Positions 1-5,927 of a stretch of 10,331 bases of DNA are shown here, piece by piece. Within the stretch, counting starts at the first letter, position 1; every line of letters begins with the position of its first letter. A program made the position numbers and the translations under genes. Source of the DNA: Actinomycetales bacterium (GTDB taxonomy: Bacteria; Actinomycetota; Actinomycetes; S36-B12); contig JAFIHP010000228.1 of assembly GCA_017849335.1 (NCBI GenBank), positions 1 to 10,331 of the forward strand. Reading direction: 5' to 3'. Under the pieces are notes generated by a model. That model saw only the letters and a program-made list of their open reading frames with translations. It did no database searches and had not been told where the DNA came from.

Positions 1-725
1 CGTTCGAGCTGGCGCGGGACCTCGGGTACGACGGCGTCGAGGTCATGGTCGGCACGGATGCGACCAGCCAGGACACCGACGCCCTGCTCGCTCTCGTGGA
101 CCACTACGAGGTGCCGGTCCTGTCGATCCACGCTCCTTGCCTGCTGATCACGCAGCGGGTGTGGGGCACCGATCCGTGGGCGAAGCTGCAGCGGGCCCAG
201 CAGGCCGCGGAGCGGCTGCGGGCGGACACGGTGGTCGTGCATCCGCCCTTCCGATGGCAGCGCGACTACGCGCGCGCGTTCGTCGGCGGCCTGGTCCGGA
301 TGCAGGACGAGACCGACGTGCGTTTCGCGGTCGAGAACATGTTCCCGTGGCGGGCCGGTCCGGGTGCCGTGGCCGCGTACGCGCCGGACTGGGACGTGCG
401 CAACGACGACTACCCGTTCACGACCCTGGACCTCTCGCACACGGCGGTGTCCCGCAGCGACGCCCTCGAGATGTCGGCGGACCTGGGCGAGCGGGTTGCG
501 CACGTGCACCTGGCCGACGGTTCGGGGTCGACCCGCGACGAGCACCTCGTGCCGGGCCGCGGGAACCAGCCGGTCGCCGAGGTCCTCACCGCGCTGGCCG
601 GGCGAGGGTTCGACGGGACCGTCATCGCGGAGGTCGGCACGCGCAAGGCTCCGGACCGCGCCGCGCGCGCCGCCGATCTCGCGGAGGCCCTCGCGTACGC
701 CCGCCGGCACCTGGGACAGGCGTAG
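1..725 (+). CDS. Sugar phosphate isomerase/epimerase-like TIM-barrel protein (5' end outside window)
   Basis: The reading frame is open from the left edge (first full codon at 3), and the residues before the first internal Met read FELARDLGYDGVEVM, a typical early strand-helix unit of the xylose-isomerase/AP-endonuclease-2 family. The gene therefore starts upstream and the ATG at 45 is internal. Visible family segments in order are SIHAPCLL, VVVHPPF, FAVENMF, TLDLSHT, AHVHLADG and a C-terminal VIAEVG. The acidic and His residues in the VEN, LDLSH, HVHL and AEVG strands are at positions that usually bind a divalent metal in this barrel. Substrate and reaction cannot be read from the sequence. 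A similar protein lies near proC in mycobacteria (Rv0498, from memory). The stop is 48 nt before the TetR gene, which has its own candidate promoter. The family call is firm; the activity is unknown. Confidence 0.85.
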   Translation, partial: FELARDLGYDGVEVMVGTDATSQDTDALLALVDHYEVPVLSIHAPCLLITQRVWGTDPWAKLQRAQQAAERLRADTVVVHPPFRWQRDYARAFVGGLVRMQDETDVRFAVENMFPWRAGPGAVAAYAPDWDVRNDDYPFTTLDLSHTAVSRSDALEMSADLGERVAHVHLADGSGSTRDEHLVPGRGNQPVAEVLTALAGRGFDGTVIAEVGTRKAPDRAARAADLAEALAYARRHLGQA

Positions 726-731
726 GGCGAC

Positions 732-754
732 GGCCGGACGGCCTCGGGCCGGAC
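732..754. promoter_or_regulatory. Direct repeat, possible TetR operator
   Basis: GGCCGGAC occurs at 732-739 and again at 747-754, a 15-bp period. The first copy also sits in a short inverted repeat, GGCCG (732-736) and CGGCC (739-743). The element covers the expected -35 region of the candidate promoter for the TetR gene. TetR proteins often autoregulate by binding dyads over their own promoter. The site assignment is inference, and GC-rich repeats of this size also arise by chance. Confidence 0.25.
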
Positions 755-761
755 CCGCACC

Positions 762-774
762 TACAGTGGACCTA
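762..774 (+). promoter_or_regulatory. Candidate leaderless promoter of the TetR gene
   Basis: A -10-like hexamer TACAGT (762-767) is followed by exactly six bases and then the ATG at 774. Transcription starting about seven bases after the -10 would begin at or next to the A of the start codon. No purine-rich Shine-Dalgarno stretch precedes the ATG. This TAnnnT-N6-start arrangement is the usual signature of leaderless mRNAs in actinobacteria. No convincing -35 hexamer is visible. Confidence 0.45.
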
Positions 775-1406
775 TGCCGACGGTGAGCCCGCAGGACGCC
801 GCGGGAGCGGTGCTCCAGGCCGCTCGGGTGGTGTTCGCGTCCCGGGGCTACGCGAGCACGACCGTGAAGTCCGTGGCGGCTGCGGCCGGTGTCGCCCCTG
901 GGGTCGTGACCTCGCTGTACCGCAACAAGGAGCGACTGTTCGCCGCCGCCATGCGGCTCCCGTTCGATCCGGCGCAGGCTGTCCCGGAGCTCATCGCGCC
1001 CGGACTGGACGGCATGGGCGAACGGATCGCGCGCATGGTCGTGACGCTGATGGGCGACCCGCAGGTCCGACGTGACGTCTCCCGGCTCGTCACGTCCGCT
1101 CCCGCCGCCGGCGCGACCGCAGCCGCCGTCCGCCCCGGCGAGGCGGGATCGGCGACCGAGCAGGTCCGCGTCATCTCCGAGTACCTGCAGGCCGTGATCG
1201 TGGACCCGGTCGCGCGCGCCGTCGGGATCCCCGACGCGCGGTTGCGCGGGAGCGTGGTGACGGCCTACCTCCTCGGCATCGTCACGACGCGCTACCTGCT
1301 CCGCGTCGAGCCGCTGGCATCGGCGAGCGACGACGAGGTGGTGGCCGTCGTCGGTCCCGCGATCCAGGCCCTGCTCGACCCGACGCGGCCGGTGGGCGGC
1401 TCGTGA
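774..1406 (+). CDS. TetR/AcrR-family transcriptional regulator
   Basis: This 210-aa protein is of normal TetR length. The N-terminal DNA-binding domain is clear: helix 1 around residues 9-24 (AGAVLQAARVVFASRGY) and a helix-turn-helix at about 29-56 with the family hallmarks STTVKSVAAAAGV and SLYRNKERLF. The C-terminal all-helical ligand and dimer domain is divergent, so the inducer cannot be named. The ATG at 774 fits a leaderless start. The next gene, proline-dehydrogenase-like, begins 13 nt after its stop, and proC and acuC follow, so it heads a likely operon and may regulate it and itself. TetR identity is secure; the regulon is inference. Confidence 0.9.
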   Translation: MPTVSPQDAAGAVLQAARVVFASRGYASTTVKSVAAAAGVAPGVVTSLYRNKERLFAAAMRLPFDPAQAVPELIAPGLDGMGERIARMVVTLMGDPQVRRDVSRLVTSAPAAGATAAAVRPGEAGSATEQVRVISEYLQAVIVDPVARAVGIPDARLRGSVVTAYLLGIVTTRYLLRVEPLASASDDEVVAVVGPAIQALLDPTRPVGGS

Positions 1407-1419
1407 TCGGCGGCACCGC

Positions 1420-2328
1420 ATGATCCGTGAGGCCCTGGCCGGCCTGGCGCGCAACGAGTCGATCGGAGGCGCCATCGCCCGGACCCCGATCGCGCGCGAC
1501 GCGGTCGCCCGCCTCGTCGCGGGCGAGGACGTCGCCGACGCCGTGACGACCGCGGCGCTCCTGGCCGACGACGGGTACTGGACGGCGCTGGAACGCACGA
1601 CCTCCCCGCATCCCGACGTCGCGGAGGCGACGGAGGCGTTCGACGGGTACGCGGCGCTGGTCGATGCGGTCGCTGTGGCGGGGCTGGCGGCGTCGTGCGA
1701 GGTGGCCGTCCTGCCCGAGTCGATCGGGCTGGCCCTCGACCCGCGGTCTGCCGGACCGCGACTGCGGGACCTCGCCATGCGTGCCGCGGACGCGGACGTC
1801 GAGCTGCGGCTGGGATTCGGGCCGCAGACCGACGTCGAGGCGAGCCTCGGCGCCGCCCGCGAGCTGTGGAACGCCGGGCTGGACGTGTCGATCACGCTGC
1901 CCGCCGCGCGCCGGGCGACCGAGGCGGACTGCGACACGCTCGGGGACCGACGCGTCCGCCTCGTCAAGGGCACCGCCACCGAGGAGTCCGCGGGCGCGTA
2001 CCGGCAGGCCGCCGAGATCGACAAGGCGTTCGTCCGGTGCGCGCGCCGACTGCTGCGCGCCGACGGCGCTCCCTCGTTCGCGACGCACGACCCGCGACTG
2101 GTCGAGATCGTCGAGGCGGTGGCTGCCCGCACGGGCCGCGCCGTCGGCTCCTACGAGTTCACCTTCTTCATGGGTCGCCAGGAAGGCCTCGCGCGTCGGC
2201 TGGTCGAGTCCGGCCACCGCGTGCGGGTCTACGCGCCGTACGGGCCGCACTGGTTCGAGCGCCTCGTGGCAGGCTTGGCCGAGCAGCCCAGCGGACTCGC
2301 CGCTGCCGTGCGCTCCCTGTTCCCCTGA
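1420..2328 (+). CDS. Proline dehydrogenase-like protein, active site apparently degenerate
   Basis: The 302-aa product has the length and fold landmarks of a monofunctional FAD-dependent proline dehydrogenase (PRODH barrel): VRLVKG at 179-184, THDP at 222-225, YEFTFFMG at 245-252 and VRVYAPYG at 268-275. Several residues that true PRODHs use for proline and flavin appear replaced. The usual strand-1 Lys is L98, and the D-x-E-D segment reads RLGF (130-133). The conserved QAYL reads LPAA (160-163). The helix-8 Y-x-x-R-R that clamps the proline carboxylate reads R281-L-V-A284-G285. The alignment was made by eye against remembered PutA and PruB sequences. No P5C dehydrogenase domain or gene is adjacent; instead the biosynthetic proC follows 28 nt later, which would oppose proline catabolism. 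It may be a catalytically dead or repurposed paralogue. The fold call is strong; proline oxidation is doubtful. The ribosome-binding site is weak. Confidence 0.8.
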   Translation: MIREALAGLARNESIGGAIARTPIARDAVARLVAGEDVADAVTTAALLADDGYWTALERTTSPHPDVAEATEAFDGYAALVDAVAVAGLAASCEVAVLPESIGLALDPRSAGPRLRDLAMRAADADVELRLGFGPQTDVEASLGAARELWNAGLDVSITLPAARRATEADCDTLGDRRVRLVKGTATEESAGAYRQAAEIDKAFVRCARRLLRADGAPSFATHDPRLVEIVEAVAARTGRAVGSYEFTFFMGRQEGLARRLVESGHRVRVYAPYGPHWFERLVAGLAEQPSGLAAAVRSLFP

Positions 2329-2356
2329 TCGCCCTCGGCGAGAAAGGCCCGGTGTC

Positions 2357-3175
2357 ATGCGGACCGACGTCCGAAGGATCGTGGTGGTCGGCGGTGGGGT
2401 CATGGGCGGCACGCTCGCGGGCGGGTTCGTCCGGCGCGACCCGCGGCCGGACGTGACCGTCGTCGAGAAGAACGCCGAGCGGGCCGCGCAGCTGCGCGCG
2501 GAGCTCGGCGTCGAGGTGGTCGACCTCGCCGATGCCGGCGACGCGCTCGCGTCCGCCGACGTCGTCGTGCTCGTCGTCAAGCCCCAGGACGTCCCCGCCC
2601 TGCTCGCCGACGCGGGATCCCGCCTGCGCCCGGGAGCCCTGGTGGTGTCCATTGCGGCCGGGATCACGACCGCGACCATCGAGGCCGCGGTGCCCGCCGG
2701 GGTCCCGGTGGTCCGGGCGATGCCCAACACGCCGGCACGGATCGACCTGGGGGTGACGGGCATCAGCCCGGGGAGCTCGTGCCCCCCGGAGATGGTCGCG
2801 GTGGCACGCGAGCTCATGAGCACCGTGGGCGTCGTCGTGGAGGTGCCCGAGGAGCTGCAGGACGCCGTCACGGCGGTGTCCGGCAGCGGTCCCGCGTACG
2901 TGTTCTACCTCGCCGAGGCGATGGCCGCTGCGGGCGTCGAGCTCGGGCTGGACGAGGACACCGCCGCCCTCATGGCCGCGCGCACGGTGCTCGGCGCGGC
3001 GTCGCTGCTGGTCGCGTCGGGCGAGCCGGCGGCCGAACTGCGCCGCCAGGTCACCTCGCCCGGCGGGACAACGGCGGCCGCGATCGGCACGCTGGACAGA
3101 CTGGGCGCCGCGGAGGCGGTGCGGGCCGCCATCACAGCGGCACGCGACCGCGGGCGTGAGCTGTCGGGAGGGTGA
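2357..3175 (+). CDS. proC: Pyrroline-5-carboxylate reductase
   Basis: This 272-aa enzyme catalyses the last step of proline synthesis, NAD(P)H-dependent reduction of 1-pyrroline-5-carboxylate to L-proline, in the cytoplasm. The N-terminal Rossmann motif GGGVMGG is at 12-18, followed by VVVLVVKPQDV (69-79), VSIAAGIT (97-104) and MPNTPARI (122-129). The C-terminal dimer and substrate domain carries VSGSGPAYVF (174-183) and the family signature VTSPGGTTAAAI (232-243). No key residue is missing. The ATG at 2357 is preceded by GAAAGG (2342-2347) at a 9-nt spacing. Longer versions of the frame run upstream through the preceding gene and are shadows. The stop is one base before the preferred acuC start, so the two are probably co-translated. 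Confidence 0.97.
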   Translation: MRTDVRRIVVVGGGVMGGTLAGGFVRRDPRPDVTVVEKNAERAAQLRAELGVEVVDLADAGDALASADVVVLVVKPQDVPALLADAGSRLRPGALVVSIAAGITTATIEAAVPAGVPVVRAMPNTPARIDLGVTGISPGSSCPPEMVAVARELMSTVGVVVEVPEELQDAVTAVSGSGPAYVFYLAEAMAAAGVELGLDEDTAALMAARTVLGAASLLVASGEPAAELRRQVTSPGGTTAAAIGTLDRLGAAEAVRAAITAARDRGRELSGG

Positions 3176-3176
3176 C

Positions 3177-4373
3177 GTGGGCGAGCGCGTAGGGGTCGTC
3201 TGGGACGACCGGTTCAGCGCCTACGACTTCGGCTCCGGGCATCCGATGGCCCCCGTCCGCGTCCAGCTCGCGATGCGACTGGCCGCCGAGTTCGGCCTCC
3301 TGACGCTCCCGGGGGTGCAGATCATCGGCCCGGTGGACCCGGCCGAGGACGTCGTCCTCCTGCGGGTGCACGAGGCCGCGTACATCGACGCCGTCCGGCG
3401 GGCGTCGGACGACCCGCAGTTCTACGACAGCGAACGCGGACTCGGCACGGCCGACGACCCGGTGTTCCCCGGGATGCACGAGGCGTCCGCGCGGATCGCC
3501 CAGGGCAGCCGGCTGGCGGCGCTCGCCGTCCAGTCGGGCGAGGTCGACCACGGCGTGAACCTCGCCGGAGGGCTGCACCACGCGATGCCCGGCGCGGCGG
3601 AGGGGTTCTGCGTCTACAACGACGCCGCGGTCGCGATCGCGGCACTGCTCGACGGCGGGGCGGAGCGCGTCGCGTACCTCGACATCGACGTCCACCACGG
3701 CGACGGCGTGCAGGCGATCTTCTGGGACGACCCGCGTGTCCTGACGATCTCGGTGCACGAGTCGCCTGCGTCCTTGTTCCCCGGTTCGGGCTGGCCGCAC
3801 GAGACGGGCGGCTCTCGCGCGCCGGGCTCGGTCGTCAACGTGGCACTTCCCGCGGGCACGGGGGATCAGGGCTGGCTGCGCGCGATCCACGCGGTCGTGC
3901 CGGACATCCTGAACGAGTTCGACCCGCAGTTCCTGGTTAGCCAGCACGGCGTGGACACGCACTTCGAGGACCCGCTGGCGCATCTCCTGGTCTCCGTCGA
4001 CGGCCAGCGGATGGCCTTCGAGGCGGTGCACCGCTGGGCCCACCGGTATGCCGGCGGGCGCTGGATCGCCCTGGGCGGTGGGGGCTACGAGTGGGTCGAC
4101 GTCGTCCCGCGCGCCTGGGCGCACCTGATCGCCGAGGCGGCTGGGGCGCCGATCGATCCGCAGGCCGAGCTGCCGGCGGGCTACCACGAGTTCGTGCTGG
4201 AGGCGCTGGGCCGGCAGTCGCCCGGCCGCATGACCGACGGCCGCCAGCCCTGGCCGCGTCCGTTCGACCAGGGTTTCAACCCCGACGACGCGGTCGACCA
4301 GGCGATCCTGACCGCGCGAGAGGCGACGTTCCCGCGGTTCGGGCTCACCCCGGAGCCGGGGCTGTGGTTCTAG
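3177..4373 (+). CDS. acuC: AcuC-type class I histone deacetylase family protein
   Basis: The 398-aa protein is a zinc-dependent lysine deacetylase of the arginase/HDAC fold. The His-His dyad is in GGLHHAMP (H134, H135). Zinc ligands are D171 and H173 in LDIDVHHGDG, plus D265 in EDPLAHL. The transition-state Tyr is Y304 in GGGGYEW. All catalytic residues are present, so it should be active. In Bacillus subtilis, AcuC removes acetyl groups from acetyl-CoA synthetase; an acyl-CoA-ligase-like gene lies 3.5 kb downstream here. The GTG at 3177 is preferred over an in-frame GTG at 3156, because GGGAGGG (3166-3172) sits just before 3177 and the earlier start would lie inside proC. The stop is followed by a 136-nt intergenic region. 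The name acuC rests on similarity; no acetoin-utilisation genes are seen nearby. Confidence 0.93.
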   Translation: MGERVGVVWDDRFSAYDFGSGHPMAPVRVQLAMRLAAEFGLLTLPGVQIIGPVDPAEDVVLLRVHEAAYIDAVRRASDDPQFYDSERGLGTADDPVFPGMHEASARIAQGSRLAALAVQSGEVDHGVNLAGGLHHAMPGAAEGFCVYNDAAVAIAALLDGGAERVAYLDIDVHHGDGVQAIFWDDPRVLTISVHESPASLFPGSGWPHETGGSRAPGSVVNVALPAGTGDQGWLRAIHAVVPDILNEFDPQFLVSQHGVDTHFEDPLAHLLVSVDGQRMAFEAVHRWAHRYAGGRWIALGGGGYEWVDVVPRAWAHLIAEAAGAPIDPQAELPAGYHEFVLEALGRQSPGRMTDGRQPWPRPFDQGFNPDDAVDQAILTAREATFPRFGLTPEPGLWF

Positions 4374-4379
4374 CGCTCC

Positions 4380-4424
4380 ATCTGCCGTCCCCACGAGATC
4401 TGCCTTCCCCACGAGCCCCACGGG
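4380..4424. repeat. 9-bp-phased direct repeats upstream of the small HTH gene
   Basis: An 18-bp unit is repeated in tandem at 4380-4397 and 4398-4415 with one mismatch (G4387 versus T4405). Its second half, CCCCACGAG, occurs at 4389 and 4407, and a third version, CCCCACGGG, follows directly at 4416-4424. The repeat begins 6 nt after the acuC stop and ends 4 nt before a -10-like TAGTCT. It may be an operator array or a recent slippage duplication. Confidence 0.8.
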
Positions 4425-4428
4425 CCAC

Positions 4429-4434
4429 TAGTCT
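4429..4434 (+). promoter_or_regulatory. Candidate -10 element for the small HTH gene
   Basis: TAGTCT matches the actinobacterial TAnnnT -10 pattern and lies in the 136-nt intergenic region between acuC and the HTH gene. A -35 at normal spacing would fall inside the second copy of the direct repeat, where no good hexamer is visible. This suggests a promoter that depends on, or is controlled through, that repeat. The leader would be about 70 nt. Confidence 0.3.
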
Positions 4435-4509
4435 TCGCTCGCTGCCCGAGGTTGTGTGGTGCCGGTGGGGAAGCCGGCGCGGCCCGGGAGAGGAAGTTGG
4501 TTGCTGACG

Positions 4510-4716
4510 ATGTCCTCGACCCCCGATCGGTCGTTGTCCGAGGTCCGGTTCCTCACCGTGGCGGAGGTCGCCTCGCTCATGCGGGTGTCCAAGATGACGG
4601 TCTACCGGCTCGTCCACAGCGGCGAGCTGCCCGCGATCCGGGTCGGACGGTCGTTCCGCGTGCCCGAGCAGGCCGTGCACACCTACCTGCGCGACTCGTA
4701 CGTCGAGACCGCCTGA
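4510..4716 (+). CDS. Small excisionase/BldC-type helix-turn-helix DNA-binding protein
   Basis: This 68-aa protein consists almost entirely of one MerR-like winged helix-turn-helix (HTH_17/excisionase type). FLTVAEVASLMRVS (about residues 14-27) forms the first helices, KMTVYRLVHSGELPAI follows as recognition helix and turn, and RVGRSFRVPEQAV is the wing. The family binds DNA, often cooperatively on direct repeats as Streptomyces BldC does. The same gene sits between proC and the bS22-like gene in mycobacteria (Rv0500A, from memory). The start is uncertain: a purine-rich GGGAGAGGAAG (4486-4496) is 13 nt before the ATG at 4510 but 4 nt before an in-frame TTG at 4501. A GTG at 4456 would add a low-complexity tail before the Shine-Dalgarno and is unlikely. 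The fold is certain; the targets are unknown. Confidence 0.9.
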   Translation: MSSTPDRSLSEVRFLTVAEVASLMRVSKMTVYRLVHSGELPAIRVGRSFRVPEQAVHTYLRDSYVETA

Positions 4717-4736
4717 GGCTCCCGACGGCGACCGGC

Positions 4737-4753
4737 ACCGGCTCCGCGCCGGT
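4737..4753 (+). terminator. Small GC hairpin after the HTH gene, possible terminator
   Basis: ACCGGC (4737-4742) and GCCGGT (4748-4753) form a perfect 6-bp stem around a 5-nt loop, 20 nt after the HTH gene stop. There is no U-tract. It lies just upstream of the candidate promoter of the next gene, where a terminator would fit. In DNA this GC-rich such a stem could be coincidental. Confidence 0.25.
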
Positions 4754-4760
4754 CCGCAGG

Positions 4761-4766
4761 TAGGGT
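4761..4766 (+). promoter_or_regulatory. Candidate -10 element for the bS22-like gene
   Basis: TAGGGT lies in the 121-nt gap between the HTH gene and the small ribosomal protein gene and fits TAnnnT. Transcription would start near 4773, leaving a leader of about 65 nt. No clear -35 is seen. Confidence 0.3.
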
Positions 4767-4837
4767 GGGCGTCCGACCGGCATGACGAGCCAGGCATCGC
4801 CTCGACGCGTGCCGGCTACTCGAGATAGGGATCGTTG

Positions 4838-4936
4838 ATGGGCTCTGTGATCAAGAAGCGGCGCAAGCGGATGGCGAAGAAGAAGCACCGCAAGCTGCTG
4901 CGCCGCACGCGAGTCCAGCGCCGCAACAAGAAGTAG
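4838..4936 (+). CDS. bS22-like small ribosomal protein (AURKAIP1/COX24 domain), 32 aa
   Basis: The ATG at 4838 opens a 32-aa peptide beginning MGSVIKKRRKRMAKKKHRK and ending in RRNKK. Well over half of its residues are Lys, Arg or His, and it has no acidic residue. This is the actinobacterial homologue of the AURKAIP1/COX24 (mS38) C-terminal peptide, seen as protein bS22 in the mycobacterial small ribosomal subunit, where it is buried in rRNA. It matches mycobacterial Rv0500B in sequence and in position between the HTH gene and galE2 (from memory). The Shine-Dalgarno is weak (ATAGGGA, ending 6 nt before the ATG). An internal ATG at 4871 would remove the conserved N-terminus. The gene is too short for most ORF cut-offs and is easily missed in annotation. 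Confidence 0.93.
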   Translation: MGSVIKKRRKRMAKKKHRKLLRRTRVQRRNKK

Positions 4937-4958
4937 CCGACCCGTCCGGAGTACCGCA

Positions 4959-5927
4959 ATGACACGGACCGTGCTCGTGACGGGCGTGTCGCGGTACCTG
5001 GGCGGGCAGATGGCGTCCCGGCTGGCCGCCGATCCGGACGTCGATGCCGTCATCGGCGTCGACGTGGTGGCGCCGCCGGAGCCGATCGAGGGCATCGAGT
5101 TCGTCCGGGCCGACATCCGCAACCCCATCATCGCGAAGGTGATGGGGGAGGCGTCGGTCGACACCGTCGTGCACATGGGGGTCATCGCGACCCAGAAGCA
5201 GGCCGGCGGGCGCTCGACGATGAAAGAGATCAACGTCATCGGGACCATGCAGCTGCTGGCCGCCTGTCAGCGCACGCCCTCGGTGCGGTCGCTCGTGGTG
5301 AAGTCGACGGCGTCGGTCTACGGCTGCGGTCCGAAGGACCCCGCGCGCTTCACCGAGGACATGGAGCCGTGGCACGCTCCGTCGTCCGGTTGGGCGAAGG
5401 ACTCGGTGGAGGTCGAGGCGTACGTGCGCGGCTTCGGCCGTCGCCGACCGGACGTCACGGTCACCACGCTGCGCTTCGCGAACGTGGTCGGCCCGCGCGT
5501 CCAGACGTCCCTGACGGCCTACTTCCGGCTCCCGGTGGTGCCGACCGTCCTCGGCTACGACCCGCGGCTGACGTTCGTCCACGAGGAGGACCTCCTCGGG
5601 GCGGTGCACCACGCCGTCGGCCGGCCGCGGCAGGGCACGTTCAACGTCTCGGGCGACGGCGTGCTCACGCTGTCGCAGGCACTGCGACGTGCCCGGAAGG
5701 CCTGGGTGGCCGTGCCGTCGCCGCTGTTCGGACCGGTCGGCCGAACACTGAGCCCTGCCGGACTGGCCGACTTCTCGTCCGAGGCGGTCCGGTACCTGAC
5801 GTACGGCCGCGGACTCGACACGTCGGCGATGCGGGCGGTCCTCGGGTACGAGCCGCAGTTCACGTCCGCCGAGGCGTTCGACGGGCTCCGCCACGCGGGC
5901 CGGCCGGCGGGGGTCGTCGATGCCTGA
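4959..5927 (+). CDS. Extended-SDR NAD-dependent epimerase/dehydratase-like protein with atypical active site
   Basis: The 322-aa product has the Rossmann start of the GalE/RmlB type: VLVTGVSRYLGG (5-16), an acidic residue after strand 2 (D35) and VRADIRN after strand 3. The central KSTASVYG (115-122) corresponds to the usual Ser/Thr-containing strand. The catalytic Tyr of YxxxK is not present: the conserved Lys region reads SSGWAKD (142-148), with S143 four residues before K147. NVVGPR (175-180) and LTFVHEEDL (204-212) are typical of the family's C-terminal half. The mycobacterial counterpart at this locus is annotated galE2, so UDP-sugar epimerase activity is often assumed but not supported by the active site. 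The ATG at 4959 has GGAG at 4948-4951, 7 nt upstream. Its stop overlaps the acyltransferase start by 8 nt. Confidence 0.88.
   Translation: MTRTVLVTGVSRYLGGQMASRLAADPDVDAVIGVDVVAPPEPIEGIEFVRADIRNPIIAKVMGEASVDTVVHMGVIATQKQAGGRSTMKEINVIGTMQLLAACQRTPSVRSLVVKSTASVYGCGPKDPARFTEDMEPWHAPSSGWAKDSVEVEAYVRGFGRRRPDVTVTTLRFANVVGPRVQTSLTAYFRLPVVPTVLGYDPRLTFVHEEDLLGAVHHAVGRPRQGTFNVSGDGVLTLSQALRRARKAWVAVPSPLFGPVGRTLSPAGLADFSSEAVRYLTYGRGLDTSAMRAVLGYEPQFTSAEAFDGLRHAGRPAGVVDA

Noticed and set aside
1664..2356. Long N-terminal extension of ProC in the same frame
   Set aside because: It overlaps the PRODH-like gene throughout and is Arg/Ser/Pro noise. The ATG at 2357 with its ribosome-binding site gives a standard-length ProC.
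1282..2871. A 529-codon minus-strand open frame opposite the PRODH-like and proC genes
   Set aside because: It is a shadow of two well-supported genes on the plus strand, with low-complexity Ser/Thr/Arg composition and no domain.
4374..4837. CRISPR array, riboswitch or tRNA in the two larger intergenic regions
   Set aside because: The repeats are adjacent without spacers, no cloverleaf or known aptamer core could be recognised, and both regions are explained as promoter-bearing gaps.
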